Notes: generated by a model from the sequence alone, not told the origin. Positions 1 through 6,665 are shown, counted from the stretch's first letter. The stretch is DNA of 8,553 nt from Candidatus Rokuibacteriota bacterium (GCA_016177555.1 JACOVB010000269.1:1-8553); one strand, 5' to 3'. Numbers and translations: made by a program.

Positions 1-608
1 GAGCCGAGGGCGGCGCCGAGACCGAACGTCACGAGCCGGGTGCGCCGCACGTCCACGCCGCAGGTGATCGCGACCTCGGGATGCTGGGCCGTCGCCCGGA
101 TCGCGCGGCCGAGCGCGCTCCACTTGAGGAAGGCGACGGTCAGCCCGGTCAGCGTCACCGCGACCAGGAACGCGAGGCCACGCGCCCGGGGGACGACGAA
201 CCCGCCGAGAGGCAGGGAGCCGGTGACGACGGGGATCGAGCGGATGTCGGCGCCGAAGACGAGGAGACCGACGTTGATGACCACGAGCGAGAGGCCGAAC
301 GTGACGAGCAGCCCCGCCATCGGCGGCCCCCCCAGCACCCGCTCCAGCAGCAGGCGCTGGAGCACCCACCCGAGGGCGAAGAGCGCGAGCGCCGAGAGCG
401 GCAGCGCCAGCAGGGGGTGGAGGCCGAAGGCGGTGTAGCCCCAGAAGGTGACGAAGGCCCCCAGCATGACCAGCTCGCCGTGGGCGAAGTTGATCACGCG
501 CATCACGCCGAACACCAGGTTCAGGCCGAGGGCGAGGAGACCGTAGAGTCCGGCCAGCATCACGCCGTTGATGAGGAGCTGCCCCCAGAGCACGGGCTCC
601 CACATCAT
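1..608 (-). CDS. Branched-chain amino acid-type ABC transporter permease, LivH family (partial, 3' end beyond window)
   Basis: This is an inner-membrane permease subunit of a LivFGHMK-like (HAAT family) ABC importer. About 202 residues are visible; LivH proteins are usually about 290-300, so the C-terminal third lies past the left edge. Reading minus from 608, the start is followed by the LivH N-terminal signature at residues 20-50 (GLYGLLALGLNLVFG, then MRVINFAHGE, then MLGA). Hydrophobic segments lie at about 12-34, 42-58, 65-88, 98-118 and 144-162. The cytoplasmic coupling-loop region is at about 162-197 (KWSALGRAIRATAQ, then GVDVRRTRLVTFGLG). The start is uncertain: adjacent ATGs at 608 and 605 are possible, and in-frame GTG (611) and TTG (614) lie just upstream, with no strong Shine-Dalgarno. 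The gene begins 25 nt after the binding-protein stop, so the two are very likely co-transcribed and partners. The substrate is unknown; LivH-like permeases also move urea, amides, aromatic acids and other carboxylates. The family call is firm. Confidence 0.93.
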   Translation of the reverse strand, partial: MMWEPVLWGQLLINGVMLAGLYGLLALGLNLVFGVMRVINFAHGELVMLGAFVTFWGYTAFGLHPLLALPLSALALFALGWVLQRLLLERVLGGPPMAGLLVTFGLSLVVINVGLLVFGADIRSIPVVTGSLPLGGFVVPRARGLAFLVAVTLTGLTVAFLKWSALGRAIRATAQHPEVAITCGVDVRRTRLVTFGLGAALG

Positions 609-633
609 CACCAAAGCTGCGTCCGCCCCCGGG

Positions 634-1821
634 CTACCGGCGCTCGGCCCAGGGAGGCGCGGGGAGCCTCGCGCTTCCCGTCGCGGTGTCGCCGGGCCAG
701 AGGATCTCCTTCTTGCCGCCCTGCCACTGCACGATGACGGCGGTCTTGCCGACCTGCGCGCCGGTCTCGTTCACCTTGTAGCGCCCGAAGACCGTCTGGA
801 TGTCGAGCTCGACGAGCGCCTGGCGGATCCGGTCCTGGTCGAGCGCGCCGGCCTTCCGCGCCGCGGCCTCGAGGACCTGCATTCCACCGTAGGTCCCCGC
901 CGCGTGGTAGCTCGGCTCACGGCCGTGCTTCTTCTTGAACCGCTCGACGAACTCGGCGTTGCCGGGCGTTCTCATGCGCGCGTCCCAGTGGTCGGACGCC
1001 AGCACGAACTCGGCGTCCTTGCCGAGCGCCTTGTAGAACTCGGGCACCGCCGCCCCGTGGCCGGCGAAGAGGAGCTTCGGGCTGTAGTCGAGCTCCTTCG
1101 ACTGGCGAACGGAGAGGACGGACTCCGGCTCATAGCACCCGCAGATCAGCACGTCGGCGCGGAGCGCCTTGATGCGCGTGAGGACCGCCGAGAAGTCGGT
1201 GGTCCCGCGGGGGAAGTACTCGTTGTGGACGACCGTGAGCCCCTTCTTCTGCGCGACGTCGATCACGGCCGGAATCGTGACCCGGAGCGCCTCCGAATCC
1301 TCGGAGAAGAGGGCGAGAGTCTTGAGACCCCGCTCGACGGCGATGTCCACGACGCCGACGTAGTAGAGACTCGAGGGCGTGAGCGTCTGGATCAGGTAGC
1401 GGTAGCCGCGCTTCCAGAGGGCGTCGCCGGCGGCCATGGGGGCGACCATCACCTTCCGGTACTTCTCCGTGACCGTGCTCGCCGCCGCCGTCACCGGCGT
1501 CGAGTAGGGGCCAACGACGAGATCGACCTTGTCGTCGACGATGAGCTTCTCGTAGAGCTTCACGCCGGTGCCGGGGTCGCTCTTGTCGTCGTAGACCTTG
1601 AGCGTCACCTGGCGTCCGAACAGGCCCCCCCTGGCGTTCACGTCGTCCACCCAGAGCTGGTACGCCTGGTGAACGTACACGGCCGTCACCGCCAGGCGTC
1701 CGGTCTGGGAGATCGACGCGCCCACCACCAACGGGTTCTGCGCGGATGCCGGCGCCATCGTTCCCGCCGCCAGCGCCGAGAGCACCGCAAGCGCCACCGC
1801 CACCGACCACCCGGTCTTCAT
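634..1821 (-). CDS. ABC transporter substrate-binding protein, LivK/Peripla_BP_6 type
   Basis: This is a 395-residue secreted solute-binding protein that would capture a small ligand and deliver it to the LivH-type permease encoded next. Residues 1-27 are a Sec signal peptide: MKTGW, a hydrophobic stretch, then an ASA|Q cleavage site. There is no lipobox cysteine, so it should be a soluble periplasmic protein, not a lipoprotein. The mature part has the family N-lobe pattern: GASISQTG near 34-41, then W-x-DDVNARGGLFGRQV near 57-72, a D-D-K-S-D-P loop, and VDLVVGPYSTPVT near 99-111. The length is typical. The start at 1821 is set by a near-perfect Shine-Dalgarno (see separate entry). It follows the second MmgE/PrpD gene by 91 nt, a gap occupied by a possible mini-ORF. 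Placement downstream of acyl-CoA genes suggests the ligand is the carboxylic acid those enzymes degrade. That is inference, because LivK-fold proteins bind very diverse ligands. Confidence 0.93.
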   Translation of the reverse strand: MKTGWSVAVALAVLSALAAGTMAPASAQNPLVVGASISQTGRLAVTAVYVHQAYQLWVDDVNARGGLFGRQVTLKVYDDKSDPGTGVKLYEKLIVDDKVDLVVGPYSTPVTAAASTVTEKYRKVMVAPMAAGDALWKRGYRYLIQTLTPSSLYYVGVVDIAVERGLKTLALFSEDSEALRVTIPAVIDVAQKKGLTVVHNEYFPRGTTDFSAVLTRIKALRADVLICGCYEPESVLSVRQSKELDYSPKLLFAGHGAAVPEFYKALGKDAEFVLASDHWDARMRTPGNAEFVERFKKKHGREPSYHAAGTYGGMQVLEAAARKAGALDQDRIRQALVELDIQTVFGRYKVNETGAQVGKTAVIVQWQGGKKEILWPGDTATGSARLPAPPWAERR

Positions 1822-1916
1822 CGTGTCACCTCCACGGGGTTCCAGTTCTCGATCATCCGGAACGTCTTCGCCGGCGTGCCGAGCTGGCTCCGCCGCAGCC
1901 GGTCGTGCCGGGTCAC
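1818..1916 (-). CDS. Possible 32-residue mini-ORF, or remnant of a gene 3' end, between PrpD-like B and the binding protein
   Basis: No family is recognised. The frame opens with GTG at 1916, overlapping the PrpD-like stop by four bases (GTGA). It closes with TGA at 1820-1818, overlapping the next gene's ATG by four bases (ATGA), so it exactly fills the only sizeable gap in the operon. The peptide begins MTRHDRLRRSQLGTP and ends MIENWNPVEVTR; it is basic at the N-terminus and lacks membrane or metal-binding motifs. Its first 30 codons all end in G or C, while the other two minus frames over the same bases have many third-position A/T and in-frame stops. That pattern looks coding. A weak G-rich Shine-Dalgarno-like run (GGGG) lies six bases before GTG. 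Alternatives are a leftover C-terminus of a deleted gene once coupled to the transporter, a frameshifted extension of PrpD-like B, or chance in GC-rich DNA. Confidence 0.35.
   Translation of the reverse strand: MTRHDRLRRSQLGTPAKTFRMIENWNPVEVTR
1826..1833 (-). promoter_or_regulatory. Strong ribosome binding site for the substrate-binding protein
   Basis: On the minus strand this reads GGAGGTGA, eight bases matching the complement of the usual 16S rRNA 3' end, four bases before ATG at 1821 (seven from the GGAGG core). It is the strongest site in the window. It fits the usual need for a binding protein in excess over its permease, and it fixes the start codon. Confidence 0.85.
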
Positions 1917-3289
1917 CGCGATCCCCGCCGCCTGAGGAGCCGCGCCCACCGCGCGACGTCCGCCTCCGCCTCGAGGCCGCGCACGCTCCCGATCACGGCC
2001 CGCGCGCGGGCGCGGCCGAGCACGCCCGTCGCGAGGCCCGAGAACTTCTCCTCGATCAGGGTCCACGGCATCGGCCGCTCGGGCTCGCCGAGCGGCTGCT
2101 CGACGCGGGCGTGCATCTCGCGGCCGTCGATTGTCACCGCGACGTCCGCCCCCGCGAGCGGGACGGTCTCGTCGGCCGTGACGCGCATCCGCGCGGCGAG
2201 CGCCGCGACGCGCTCGTCTCCCACCCGGTCATAGCTCGTCCAGTCGACGCGCCCGTCGAGCCAGGCGACGGCGGCCTGGAAGTAGACGCTGAACTGCCCC
2301 TCGACCACGTTCCTCGGGCGCACCTTGTGCGGGAGCGCCTCGCCCACGATCTGGACAGCCTTGGGCGAGAGCCGGACGTCGAACGACGCGCGCGCGCGCG
2401 CGTCGGCGCCGGCCGTCTCGCGGAGCGAGAGCACGGCGTCGATCGCGCCGTGGGTCAGGCGGCAGGACGGGTACGGCTTGATCGCGGTCTCCGCGAGCAC
2501 CCACCGCTCGCCGAGCCCCTCGAGGAGGCGGTCCGGGCGCGGCGCGTTGCTGTACCCCGCGAGGAGGCCGTAGCGCCCGTCGATCGCCCGCGCCGCGCCG
2601 ACGACGCCCGCGCGCGCCAGCGCCAGCGAGACCAGCGCGTCGCGGGCGGCGAAGCCCGGGTGGAGACGCTTGGTCCAGGCGCCGTTCTCGAGGTACTGCA
2701 TGGAGCCCGCGGCCTGGCTCAGCGCGATCCCGAACGCGCTCGCGATCTCCGCGGCGCCGAGACCGAAGAGCTTCGCCCCGGCGGCGACGGCGCCGAAGAT
2801 GCCCGCCACGGGCGTGATGTGGAAGCCACGGTCGTACGCGGTCTGCCCGAGCGCGCCGCCCACGCGGCACGCGACCTCGTAGCCGGCGGCGAGCGACTCG
2901 AGGAGCGCGCGGCCCGAGGCCGCGGTCTGCTCGGCGGCGGCGAGCGCGGCCGGGATCACGGGCGCCCCCGGGTGGAGCGCGCCGAACAGGTTCGTGTCGT
3001 CGAAGTCGAGCGTGTGGGCGAAGGCCCCGTTGAGGAGCGCCGCGTACTCCCAGGGATAGCCGCGCGCTTCGCCGACGACGGTCCCGGAGCCGGGACGCGG
3101 GGCGAGGGTCAGGACGGCGCGACGGAACGGCTCGCTCGACTCGGCGCGGGCGGCGGCGAAGGCCGCGAGGCCGACGAAGTCGAGCAGGCACTGCTTCAGG
3201 CGATCGACCGCGCCGGCGGGGACCTGCTCGTATGTGAGCCCGGCGACGAACTCGGCGAGGGCGAGGCTCCGGTCGAGCGTGTCACTCAT
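1913..3289 (-). CDS. MmgE/PrpD family protein B
   Basis: This is a 458-residue full-length member of the MmgE/PrpD fold. The family includes 2-methylcitrate dehydratase, cis-aconitate decarboxylase and related lyases or isomerases of di- and tricarboxylic acids, acting in the cytoplasm. Conserved blocks, in order, are: ALLNGAFAHTLDFDDTN at 84-100 (D95 and T99 in the acid-binding motif), H106 in LHPGAP, GFHITPVAGIF at 155-165 (H157), TKRLHPGFAA at 206-215 (K207, H210), KPYPSCRLTHGAIDA at 271-285 and EGQFSVYFQAAVAW at 330-343. The Asp-Thr-His-His-Lys positions parallel the residues described around the ACOD1 active site, so the catalytic pocket looks intact. It overlaps the CoA-transferase stop by eight bases and carries its own GGAGG about 11 nt upstream of ATG. 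It closely resembles the class of MmgE/PrpD protein found in the P. aeruginosa itaconate cluster, whose exact reaction I cannot assign here. A (CG)8 tract lies inside the gene at 2387-2402. Confidence 0.93.
   Translation of the reverse strand: MSDTLDRSLALAEFVAGLTYEQVPAGAVDRLKQCLLDFVGLAAFAAARAESSEPFRRAVLTLAPRPGSGTVVGEARGYPWEYAALLNGAFAHTLDFDDTNLFGALHPGAPVIPAALAAAEQTAASGRALLESLAAGYEVACRVGGALGQTAYDRGFHITPVAGIFGAVAAGAKLFGLGAAEIASAFGIALSQAAGSMQYLENGAWTKRLHPGFAARDALVSLALARAGVVGAARAIDGRYGLLAGYSNAPRPDRLLEGLGERWVLAETAIKPYPSCRLTHGAIDAVLSLRETAGADARARASFDVRLSPKAVQIVGEALPHKVRPRNVVEGQFSVYFQAAVAWLDGRVDWTSYDRVGDERVAALAARMRVTADETVPLAGADVAVTIDGREMHARVEQPLGEPERPMPWTLIEEKFSGLATGVLGRARARAVIGSVRGLEAEADVARWARLLRRRGSR
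2387..2402. repeat. (CG)8 dinucleotide tract inside PrpD-like B
   Basis: Sixteen bases of perfect alternating CG encode alternating Ala and Arg around residues 297-301 of PrpD-like B. The tract stays in frame. Such tracts can slip by two bases or adopt Z-DNA, but nothing here shows that this one does. Confidence 0.7.
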
Positions 3290-4508
3290 CTGGCGCGTCC
3301 CCTCCCGGCGCCGCCATCACCTGCACCACGCCTGCCGCCGCCAGCGCCGCGATCTCCGCCTCCGGGAGCCCGAGCTCCTTCAAGATGCGCGCGGTGTGCT
3401 CGCCGAGCGCCGGCGGCCCCAGTCTGTTGACCGACTGGAGCTCGGAGAACTGCGGGGGGAAGTCGAAGACCTTCACGTTGCCGGCGGTGCTCGGCACCTC
3501 CTTGACGAGCTCCCGGAACCGGATGCGCGGGTGCTCGAGGGCCTCGCCGAGGTCGTTCATGGCTCCGGCGGGGACCCCGTACCGGTGGAAGCGCTCGAGC
3601 CAGTAGGCGCGGTCCTGCCCGGCGATCGCGCCGGCGACGATGGTGTCCAGCGCCTGCTTGTGCTGCATCCGGAGGGTGTTCGTCGAGAAGTCGGGATGGT
3701 CGACCAGCTCCGGATGCGTGATGGCCTCGCAGAAGCGTTCCCAGAGCTCGCGCGCACCGGACCCGGCGGCGAGGATGACCGCGCGACCGTCCTTCGCGAC
3801 GTAGGGCCCGTAGGGGGTCATGGTGTGGTGATGGAGCCCCACGCGCGCGGGAAGCTGGCCCCGGTACCAGTACATGTACGGAAAGTAGCCGGTCCAGGTC
3901 AGGACCGCGTCGAAGAGCGCCACCTCGATCTGCTGGCCGCGCCCGGTGCGCTCGCGGTGGAAGAGCGCCTGGAGGATGGCCAGCGCGGCGTACATCGCGC
4001 CGGAGATGTCGCAGACGGACAGCGAGATCTTCGCCGGCGCCTCCGGTAAACCGTTGGTGAGAATGAGACCGGTCTCACCCTGGACGATGAGGTCGAGGGC
4101 GGCGCGGTCGTGGTACGGCCCGTCCTGGCCGAAGCCCGAGACGCGGCAGAAGATCAGGCGCGGGCTCGCCTCACGGAAGCGCTCCCAGCCGAGGCCCCAG
4201 CGCTCGAGCGTCCCCGGCACGAAGTTCTCGATCACCACATCGGCGCGGCTGACGAGCGCCAGGAGCAGGTCGCGACCGCGCTCGCTCTTGAGGTCGAGGG
4301 CGACGCTCTCCTTGCCGGGGTTCACCCACGCGTGGCCCGAGCACATGCCGCCCACGATCGTGTCCCAGTGCCGGATCAGGTCACCCGTCCCGGGGCGCTC
4401 GACCTTGATGATGCGAGCCCCCATCTGGCTGAGGAGTCGCGTCGCAAAGGGGCCGGCCACGCCCTGGGTGAGGTCGACGACGGTGATGCCGTCGAGCCCG
4501 GCCGCCAT
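3282..4508 (-). CDS. Family III (CaiB/BaiF) CoA-transferase, itaconate/C5-diacid CoA-transferase-like
   Basis: This is a 408-residue cytoplasmic class III CoA-transferase that would move CoA from a donor (often succinyl-CoA) onto a free carboxylic acid. The N-terminal Rossmann-like region is clear: GITVVDLTQGVAGPFATRLL at 7-26, GARIIKVERPG-TGD at 30-43, then NPGKESVALDLKSERGR at 63-79 and DVVIENFVPGTLERWGLG at 90-107. The expected nucleophilic aspartate is D167 in VCDISGAMYAAL, followed by the RTGRGQQIEVALFDAVL block at 187-203. YGVPAG near the C-terminus is also typical. The start is ATG 4508, not the longer frame from 4607: GGAGG lies six bases upstream, and the ATG shares one base with the preceding stop (TGATG). 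The sequence family also includes formyl-, mesaconyl- and citramalyl-CoA transferases. The neighbouring MaoC and PrpD-like genes make a C5 or similar diacid a reasonable acceptor, by analogy with Ict/RipA. Confidence 0.93.
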   Translation of the reverse strand: MAAGLDGITVVDLTQGVAGPFATRLLSQMGARIIKVERPGTGDLIRHWDTIVGGMCSGHAWVNPGKESVALDLKSERGRDLLLALVSRADVVIENFVPGTLERWGLGWERFREASPRLIFCRVSGFGQDGPYHDRAALDLIVQGETGLILTNGLPEAPAKISLSVCDISGAMYAALAILQALFHRERTGRGQQIEVALFDAVLTWTGYFPYMYWYRGQLPARVGLHHHTMTPYGPYVAKDGRAVILAAGSGARELWERFCEAITHPELVDHPDFSTNTLRMQHKQALDTIVAGAIAGQDRAYWLERFHRYGVPAGAMNDLGEALEHPRIRFRELVKEVPSTAGNVKVFDFPPQFSELQSVNRLGPPALGEHTARILKELGLPEAEIAALAAAGVVQVMAAPGGDAPDE

Positions 4509-5008
4509 CACGCGCCTCCGTTCCCGTCGGCCGTCGCCCAGGACGCGCGCTTCTTCACCAGGATCGTCCGCTCGCCCTCGACGACGGGCGTCCCGCCGTC
4601 CTTCCATCCCGTGAACCGGTAGCGGACGATCCCGGCATCAGGACGCTCCTCGCTCGCGCGCACCTCGAGCACGTCGCTCCGCGCGTAGAGCGTGTCACCC
4701 GCGAAGACCGGGTTCGGCAGGCCGATCCCGGTCATGCCGAGGTCCATGAACGCGTTCTCGCTCATGTCCTCGCTGGTGAGGCCGACCACGATCGCGATCG
4801 TGCACGGCCCCACCACCAGGCGCTCGACAAAGGCCCCGCCCATCATCTGCTGGGCGTACGGGAGATTGAAGTGCGCCTGGGCGGTGTTCATGGTCATGTG
4901 GGTGACCAGGTAGTTGTCCATGTTCGTCACCGTGCGCCCGCGCACGTGCTCGAACACGTCGCCCACCTGGAAGTCCTCGAAGTAGTTCCCGGTCCCGGTG
5001 ATGCCCAT
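4508..5008 (-). CDS. MaoC-like hydratase/dehydratase B (itaconyl-/mesaconyl-CoA hydratase-like)
   Basis: This is a 166-residue single-hotdog MaoC-like protein expected to add water to, or remove it from, an acyl-CoA double bond in the cytoplasm. The order is typical: GNYFEDFQVGDVFEHVRGRT at 7-26, TNMDNYL at 28-34, then the hydratase segment MTMNTAQAHFN at 38-48, a GGAFVERLVVG loop near 57-67, VVGLTSEDMSENA near 74-86, and the hotdog strand block LPNPVFAGDTLYARSDVLEVR at 98-117. In R-specific enoyl-CoA hydratases the catalytic pair is Asp and His five apart. Here those positions are N41 and H46, so His is kept and Asp is Asn. The VTxMDN and MNTxxxHFN style matches, from memory, the itaconyl-CoA hydratase (Ich/RipB) branch. 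AGGAG lies seven bases upstream, and the gene begins one base after the dehydrogenase stop. It is likely the partner of the CoA-transferase that follows. Confidence 0.88.
   Translation of the reverse strand: MGITGTGNYFEDFQVGDVFEHVRGRTVTNMDNYLVTHMTMNTAQAHFNLPYAQQMMGGAFVERLVVGPCTIAIVVGLTSEDMSENAFMDLGMTGIGLPNPVFAGDTLYARSDVLEVRASEERPDAGIVRYRFTGWKDGGTPVVEGERTILVKKRASWATADGNGGA
4515..4519 (-). promoter_or_regulatory. Ribosome binding site that sets the CoA-transferase start
   Basis: The minus strand reads GGAGG six bases before ATG at 4508, inside the last codons of MaoC-like B. Together with the TGATG stop-start overlap it rules out the 33-codon longer start at 4607, which would run deep into the previous gene. 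Confidence 0.8.
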
Positions 5009-5009
5009 C

Positions 5010-6170
5010 TCAGCGCTCCTGCAGGATGCGGCGCGCGATGATCTCCCGCTGGATCTCGCTCGTCCCCTCGCCGATCGGCAGGAGCCCCGAGTCGCGCCAG
5101 TAGCGGTTCACGGAGTACTCGCGCGTGTAGCCGTAGCCCCCGTGGATCTGCACCGCGTTCCAGCACTGGCGGTGCGCCATCTCGGAGGCGAAGAGCTTCG
5201 CCATGCCCGCCTCGACGTCTGCGCGCTCGCCGCGGTCGAACTTCTCGGCGGCCAGGTACCCGAGCTGGCGCGCCGCCTCGATCTCGGTGGCCATGTCGGC
5301 GAGCTTGAAGCGCACGGCCTGGAACGTCGCGATGGGTTTCCCGAACTGGACGCGCTGCTGGCTGTAGGCGAGGGCCGCCTCGTAGGCGGCCTGGGCGAGG
5401 CCGATGCACCGGAACGCGAACTGGATGCGCGCCACCTCGTAGCCGTGCATGAGCTGCTTGAATCCGCGGCCCTCGACGCCACCGACCAGGTTGCCCTCCG
5501 GCACCTCGAGGCCGTCGAAGAAGAGGGCGTACGTGTTCATCCCGTGGTAGCCCACCGTGCGGATGCGGGTGCCCGTGAGGTGCGGCGGCGCGAATTGCTC
5601 GCCCGGCTCCTTCTCGATGAGGAAGAGGCTGATCCCGCCCGCCTTCTTCTCCGCCGAGGTGCGGACGTAGGTGAACAGCACGTGGGCCTGGTTGGCGAAC
5701 GTGCAGAACATCTTCGAGCCGTTCACGACGTAGTGGCCGTCGCGCCGGCGCGCCGTGGTCTTGATATTCGAGGCGTCCGAACCCGCCTCGGGCTCGGTCC
5801 CCGCCGACGCCGTCTGGCGCATCCCCGTGGCCATGCCAGGGAGGAAGCGCCGCCGCTGGTCCTCCGTGCCTGCCTTGTACAGGATGTGGCCGCAGAGCAC
5901 GTTCCGCGCGATCACGCTCCCCACGGAGAGCCAGCCGCGCGCGAGCTCCTCGGTGACGACGCAGAGGCTCAGGGTGTCGAGGCCGAGCCCGCCGTAGTCC
6001 TTCGGGACGAGCAGGCCGAAGAAACCCATCTCGGCCATCTTCTCGAGGAGCGGGGTGGGGATCTCGGCCTCCTCGCGGTCGAGGGCATCCGCGATCGGGA
6101 CGACCTCCTTGTTGGTGAAGTGGCGGGTCAGGCGCTTCAGGTCCTCGTGCTCGGGTTTGAGAAATCCCAT
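5010..6170 (-). CDS. Acyl-CoA dehydrogenase, FAD-dependent
   Basis: This is a 386-residue cytoplasmic flavoenzyme of the short/medium-chain acyl-CoA dehydrogenase superfamily. It would introduce an alpha-beta double bond into an acyl-CoA and pass electrons to electron-transfer flavoprotein. The full three-domain layout is present: a helical N-domain at about 1-115 (GLLVPKDYGGLGLD near 52-65), FAD signature 1 TEPEAGSDASN at 125-135, a beta domain with NGSKMFCTFANQA at 150-162, and a C-terminal helical domain with QQRVQFGKPIATFQAVRF at 271-288, IHGGYGYTREY at 342-352 and GEGTSEIQREIIARRIL at 367-383. E368 sits at the usual catalytic-base position. GAGGG lies eight bases upstream of ATG 6170, and the start is one base after the MaoC-like A stop. 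The acyl substrate cannot be read from sequence. The neighbours favour a short branched or dicarboxylic acyl-CoA. An acyl-CoA dehydrogenase of unclear role also sits in the P. aeruginosa itaconate cluster. Confidence 0.94.
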   Translation of the reverse strand: MGFLKPEHEDLKRLTRHFTNKEVVPIADALDREEAEIPTPLLEKMAEMGFFGLLVPKDYGGLGLDTLSLCVVTEELARGWLSVGSVIARNVLCGHILYKAGTEDQRRRFLPGMATGMRQTASAGTEPEAGSDASNIKTTARRRDGHYVVNGSKMFCTFANQAHVLFTYVRTSAEKKAGGISLFLIEKEPGEQFAPPHLTGTRIRTVGYHGMNTYALFFDGLEVPEGNLVGGVEGRGFKQLMHGYEVARIQFAFRCIGLAQAAYEAALAYSQQRVQFGKPIATFQAVRFKLADMATEIEAARQLGYLAAEKFDRGERADVEAGMAKLFASEMAHRQCWNAVQIHGGYGYTREYSVNRYWRDSGLLPIGEGTSEIQREIIARRILQER

Positions 6171-6171
6171 G

Positions 6172-6657
6172 TCAACGGCCCTCGCTCTTCGTGGGTTCGC
6201 GTTTCCTCGACAGGTTGCGGCGGCGGTACTCGAGCACCAGCTCGCCCCGCTGGTTCACGGCGCGGGTGCGCCACTCGACGATCCCCCATCCCGGACGCGA
6301 CCGCGACTCGCGCCGGCTCAGCACCTCCGAGCGCGCGGAGACGGTGTCCCCGGCGTAGACGGGCCGGTGGTATCGCAGGTCGTCCACGCCCAGGAACGGC
6401 CCGCCCGCCTCCGAGAGGTCCTCGACGGTGAGGCCGAGCGCGGTGGTGAACACCAGGAGCGGGTTCACCACCATCCCCTCGTAGCCGAGCCGGCGGGCGT
6501 ACTCGGCGTTGAAGTAGATGGGGTTGTAGTGCATGGTCAGGTTGTTGAAGAGCAGGCTGTCCTCGACGGTGAGCGTCCGGCCCCAGTGGTGCTCGAACAC
6601 CCGCCCCTCGGTGAAGTCCTCGTAGAAGCAGCCGCGCGGAACCCGTTTCACCGCCAT
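6172..6657 (-). CDS. MaoC-like hydratase/dehydratase A with altered catalytic positions
   Basis: This is a 161-residue single-hotdog MaoC-family protein, paralogous in layout to MaoC-like B. It shows GCFYEDFTEGRVFEHHWGRT at 9-28, TVEDSLLFN at 30-38, TMHYNPIYFNAEYARRLGYE at 41-60, NPLLVFTTALGLTVEDLSE near 65-83, and the hotdog strand block HRPVYAGDTVSARSEVLSRR at 97-116. NP (45-46), as in the hydratase signature D-x-N-P-x-H, is retained. The two catalytic positions read H43 (usual Asp) and Y48 (usual His), so normal hydratase chemistry is doubtful or works differently. The open frame runs upstream to 7449, but that part overlaps PrpD-like A and is shadow. The start at 6657 is chosen because it lies 11 nt after that gene's stop and has a GAGGA eight bases upstream. 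It may form a heteromer with another hotdog protein, be a divergent hydratase, or be a thioester-binding partner; this is unresolved. Confidence 0.87.
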   Translation of the reverse strand: MAVKRVPRGCFYEDFTEGRVFEHHWGRTLTVEDSLLFNNLTMHYNPIYFNAEYARRLGYEGMVVNPLLVFTTALGLTVEDLSEAGGPFLGVDDLRYHRPVYAGDTVSARSEVLSRRESRSRPGWGIVEWRTRAVNQRGELVLEYRRRNLSRKREPTKSEGR

Positions 6658-6665
6658 CGCCGTCG

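Noticed and set aside
1822..1912. Separate promoter or terminator between PrpD-like B and the transporter
   Set aside because: No -35/-10 pair, no hairpin followed by a T run on the minus strand; the region is better described as coding-like.
568..1935. 455-codon open frame on the plus strand
   Set aside because: It is antisense to the substrate-binding protein, which has a signal peptide, strong ribosome binding site and family motifs on the minus strand.
1818..1940. Frameshift that would join PrpD-like B to the mini-ORF as a C-terminal extension
   Set aside because: Aligned with PrpD-like A after the shared E-K-F motif, protein B already ends at about the same length (42 against 40 residues), so no missing C-terminus needs explaining. 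Not fully excluded without homologues.
1913..3289. Naming PrpD-like B as cis-aconitate decarboxylase or 2-methylcitrate dehydratase
   Set aside because: The pocket residues are shared across the fold and do not by themselves tell decarboxylase from dehydratase or isomerase; only the family call is supported.
1823..3430. 535-codon open frame on the plus strand
   Set aside because: It is antisense to PrpD-like B, whose minus-strand frame has all the family motifs. The plus translation is low-complexity Arg/Gly/Glu/Ala text with no recognisable domain, as expected opposite a GC3-rich gene.
4509..4607. 33-codon N-terminal extension of the CoA-transferase
   Set aside because: It overlaps MaoC-like B, is Arg/Glu-rich and precedes the true family start; GGAGG and the TGATG overlap mark ATG 4508.
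4998..6431. 477-codon open frame on the plus strand
   Set aside because: It is antisense to the acyl-CoA dehydrogenase and MaoC-like A; its composition is Arg/Glu/Ala-rich, with no motif and no proper start context.
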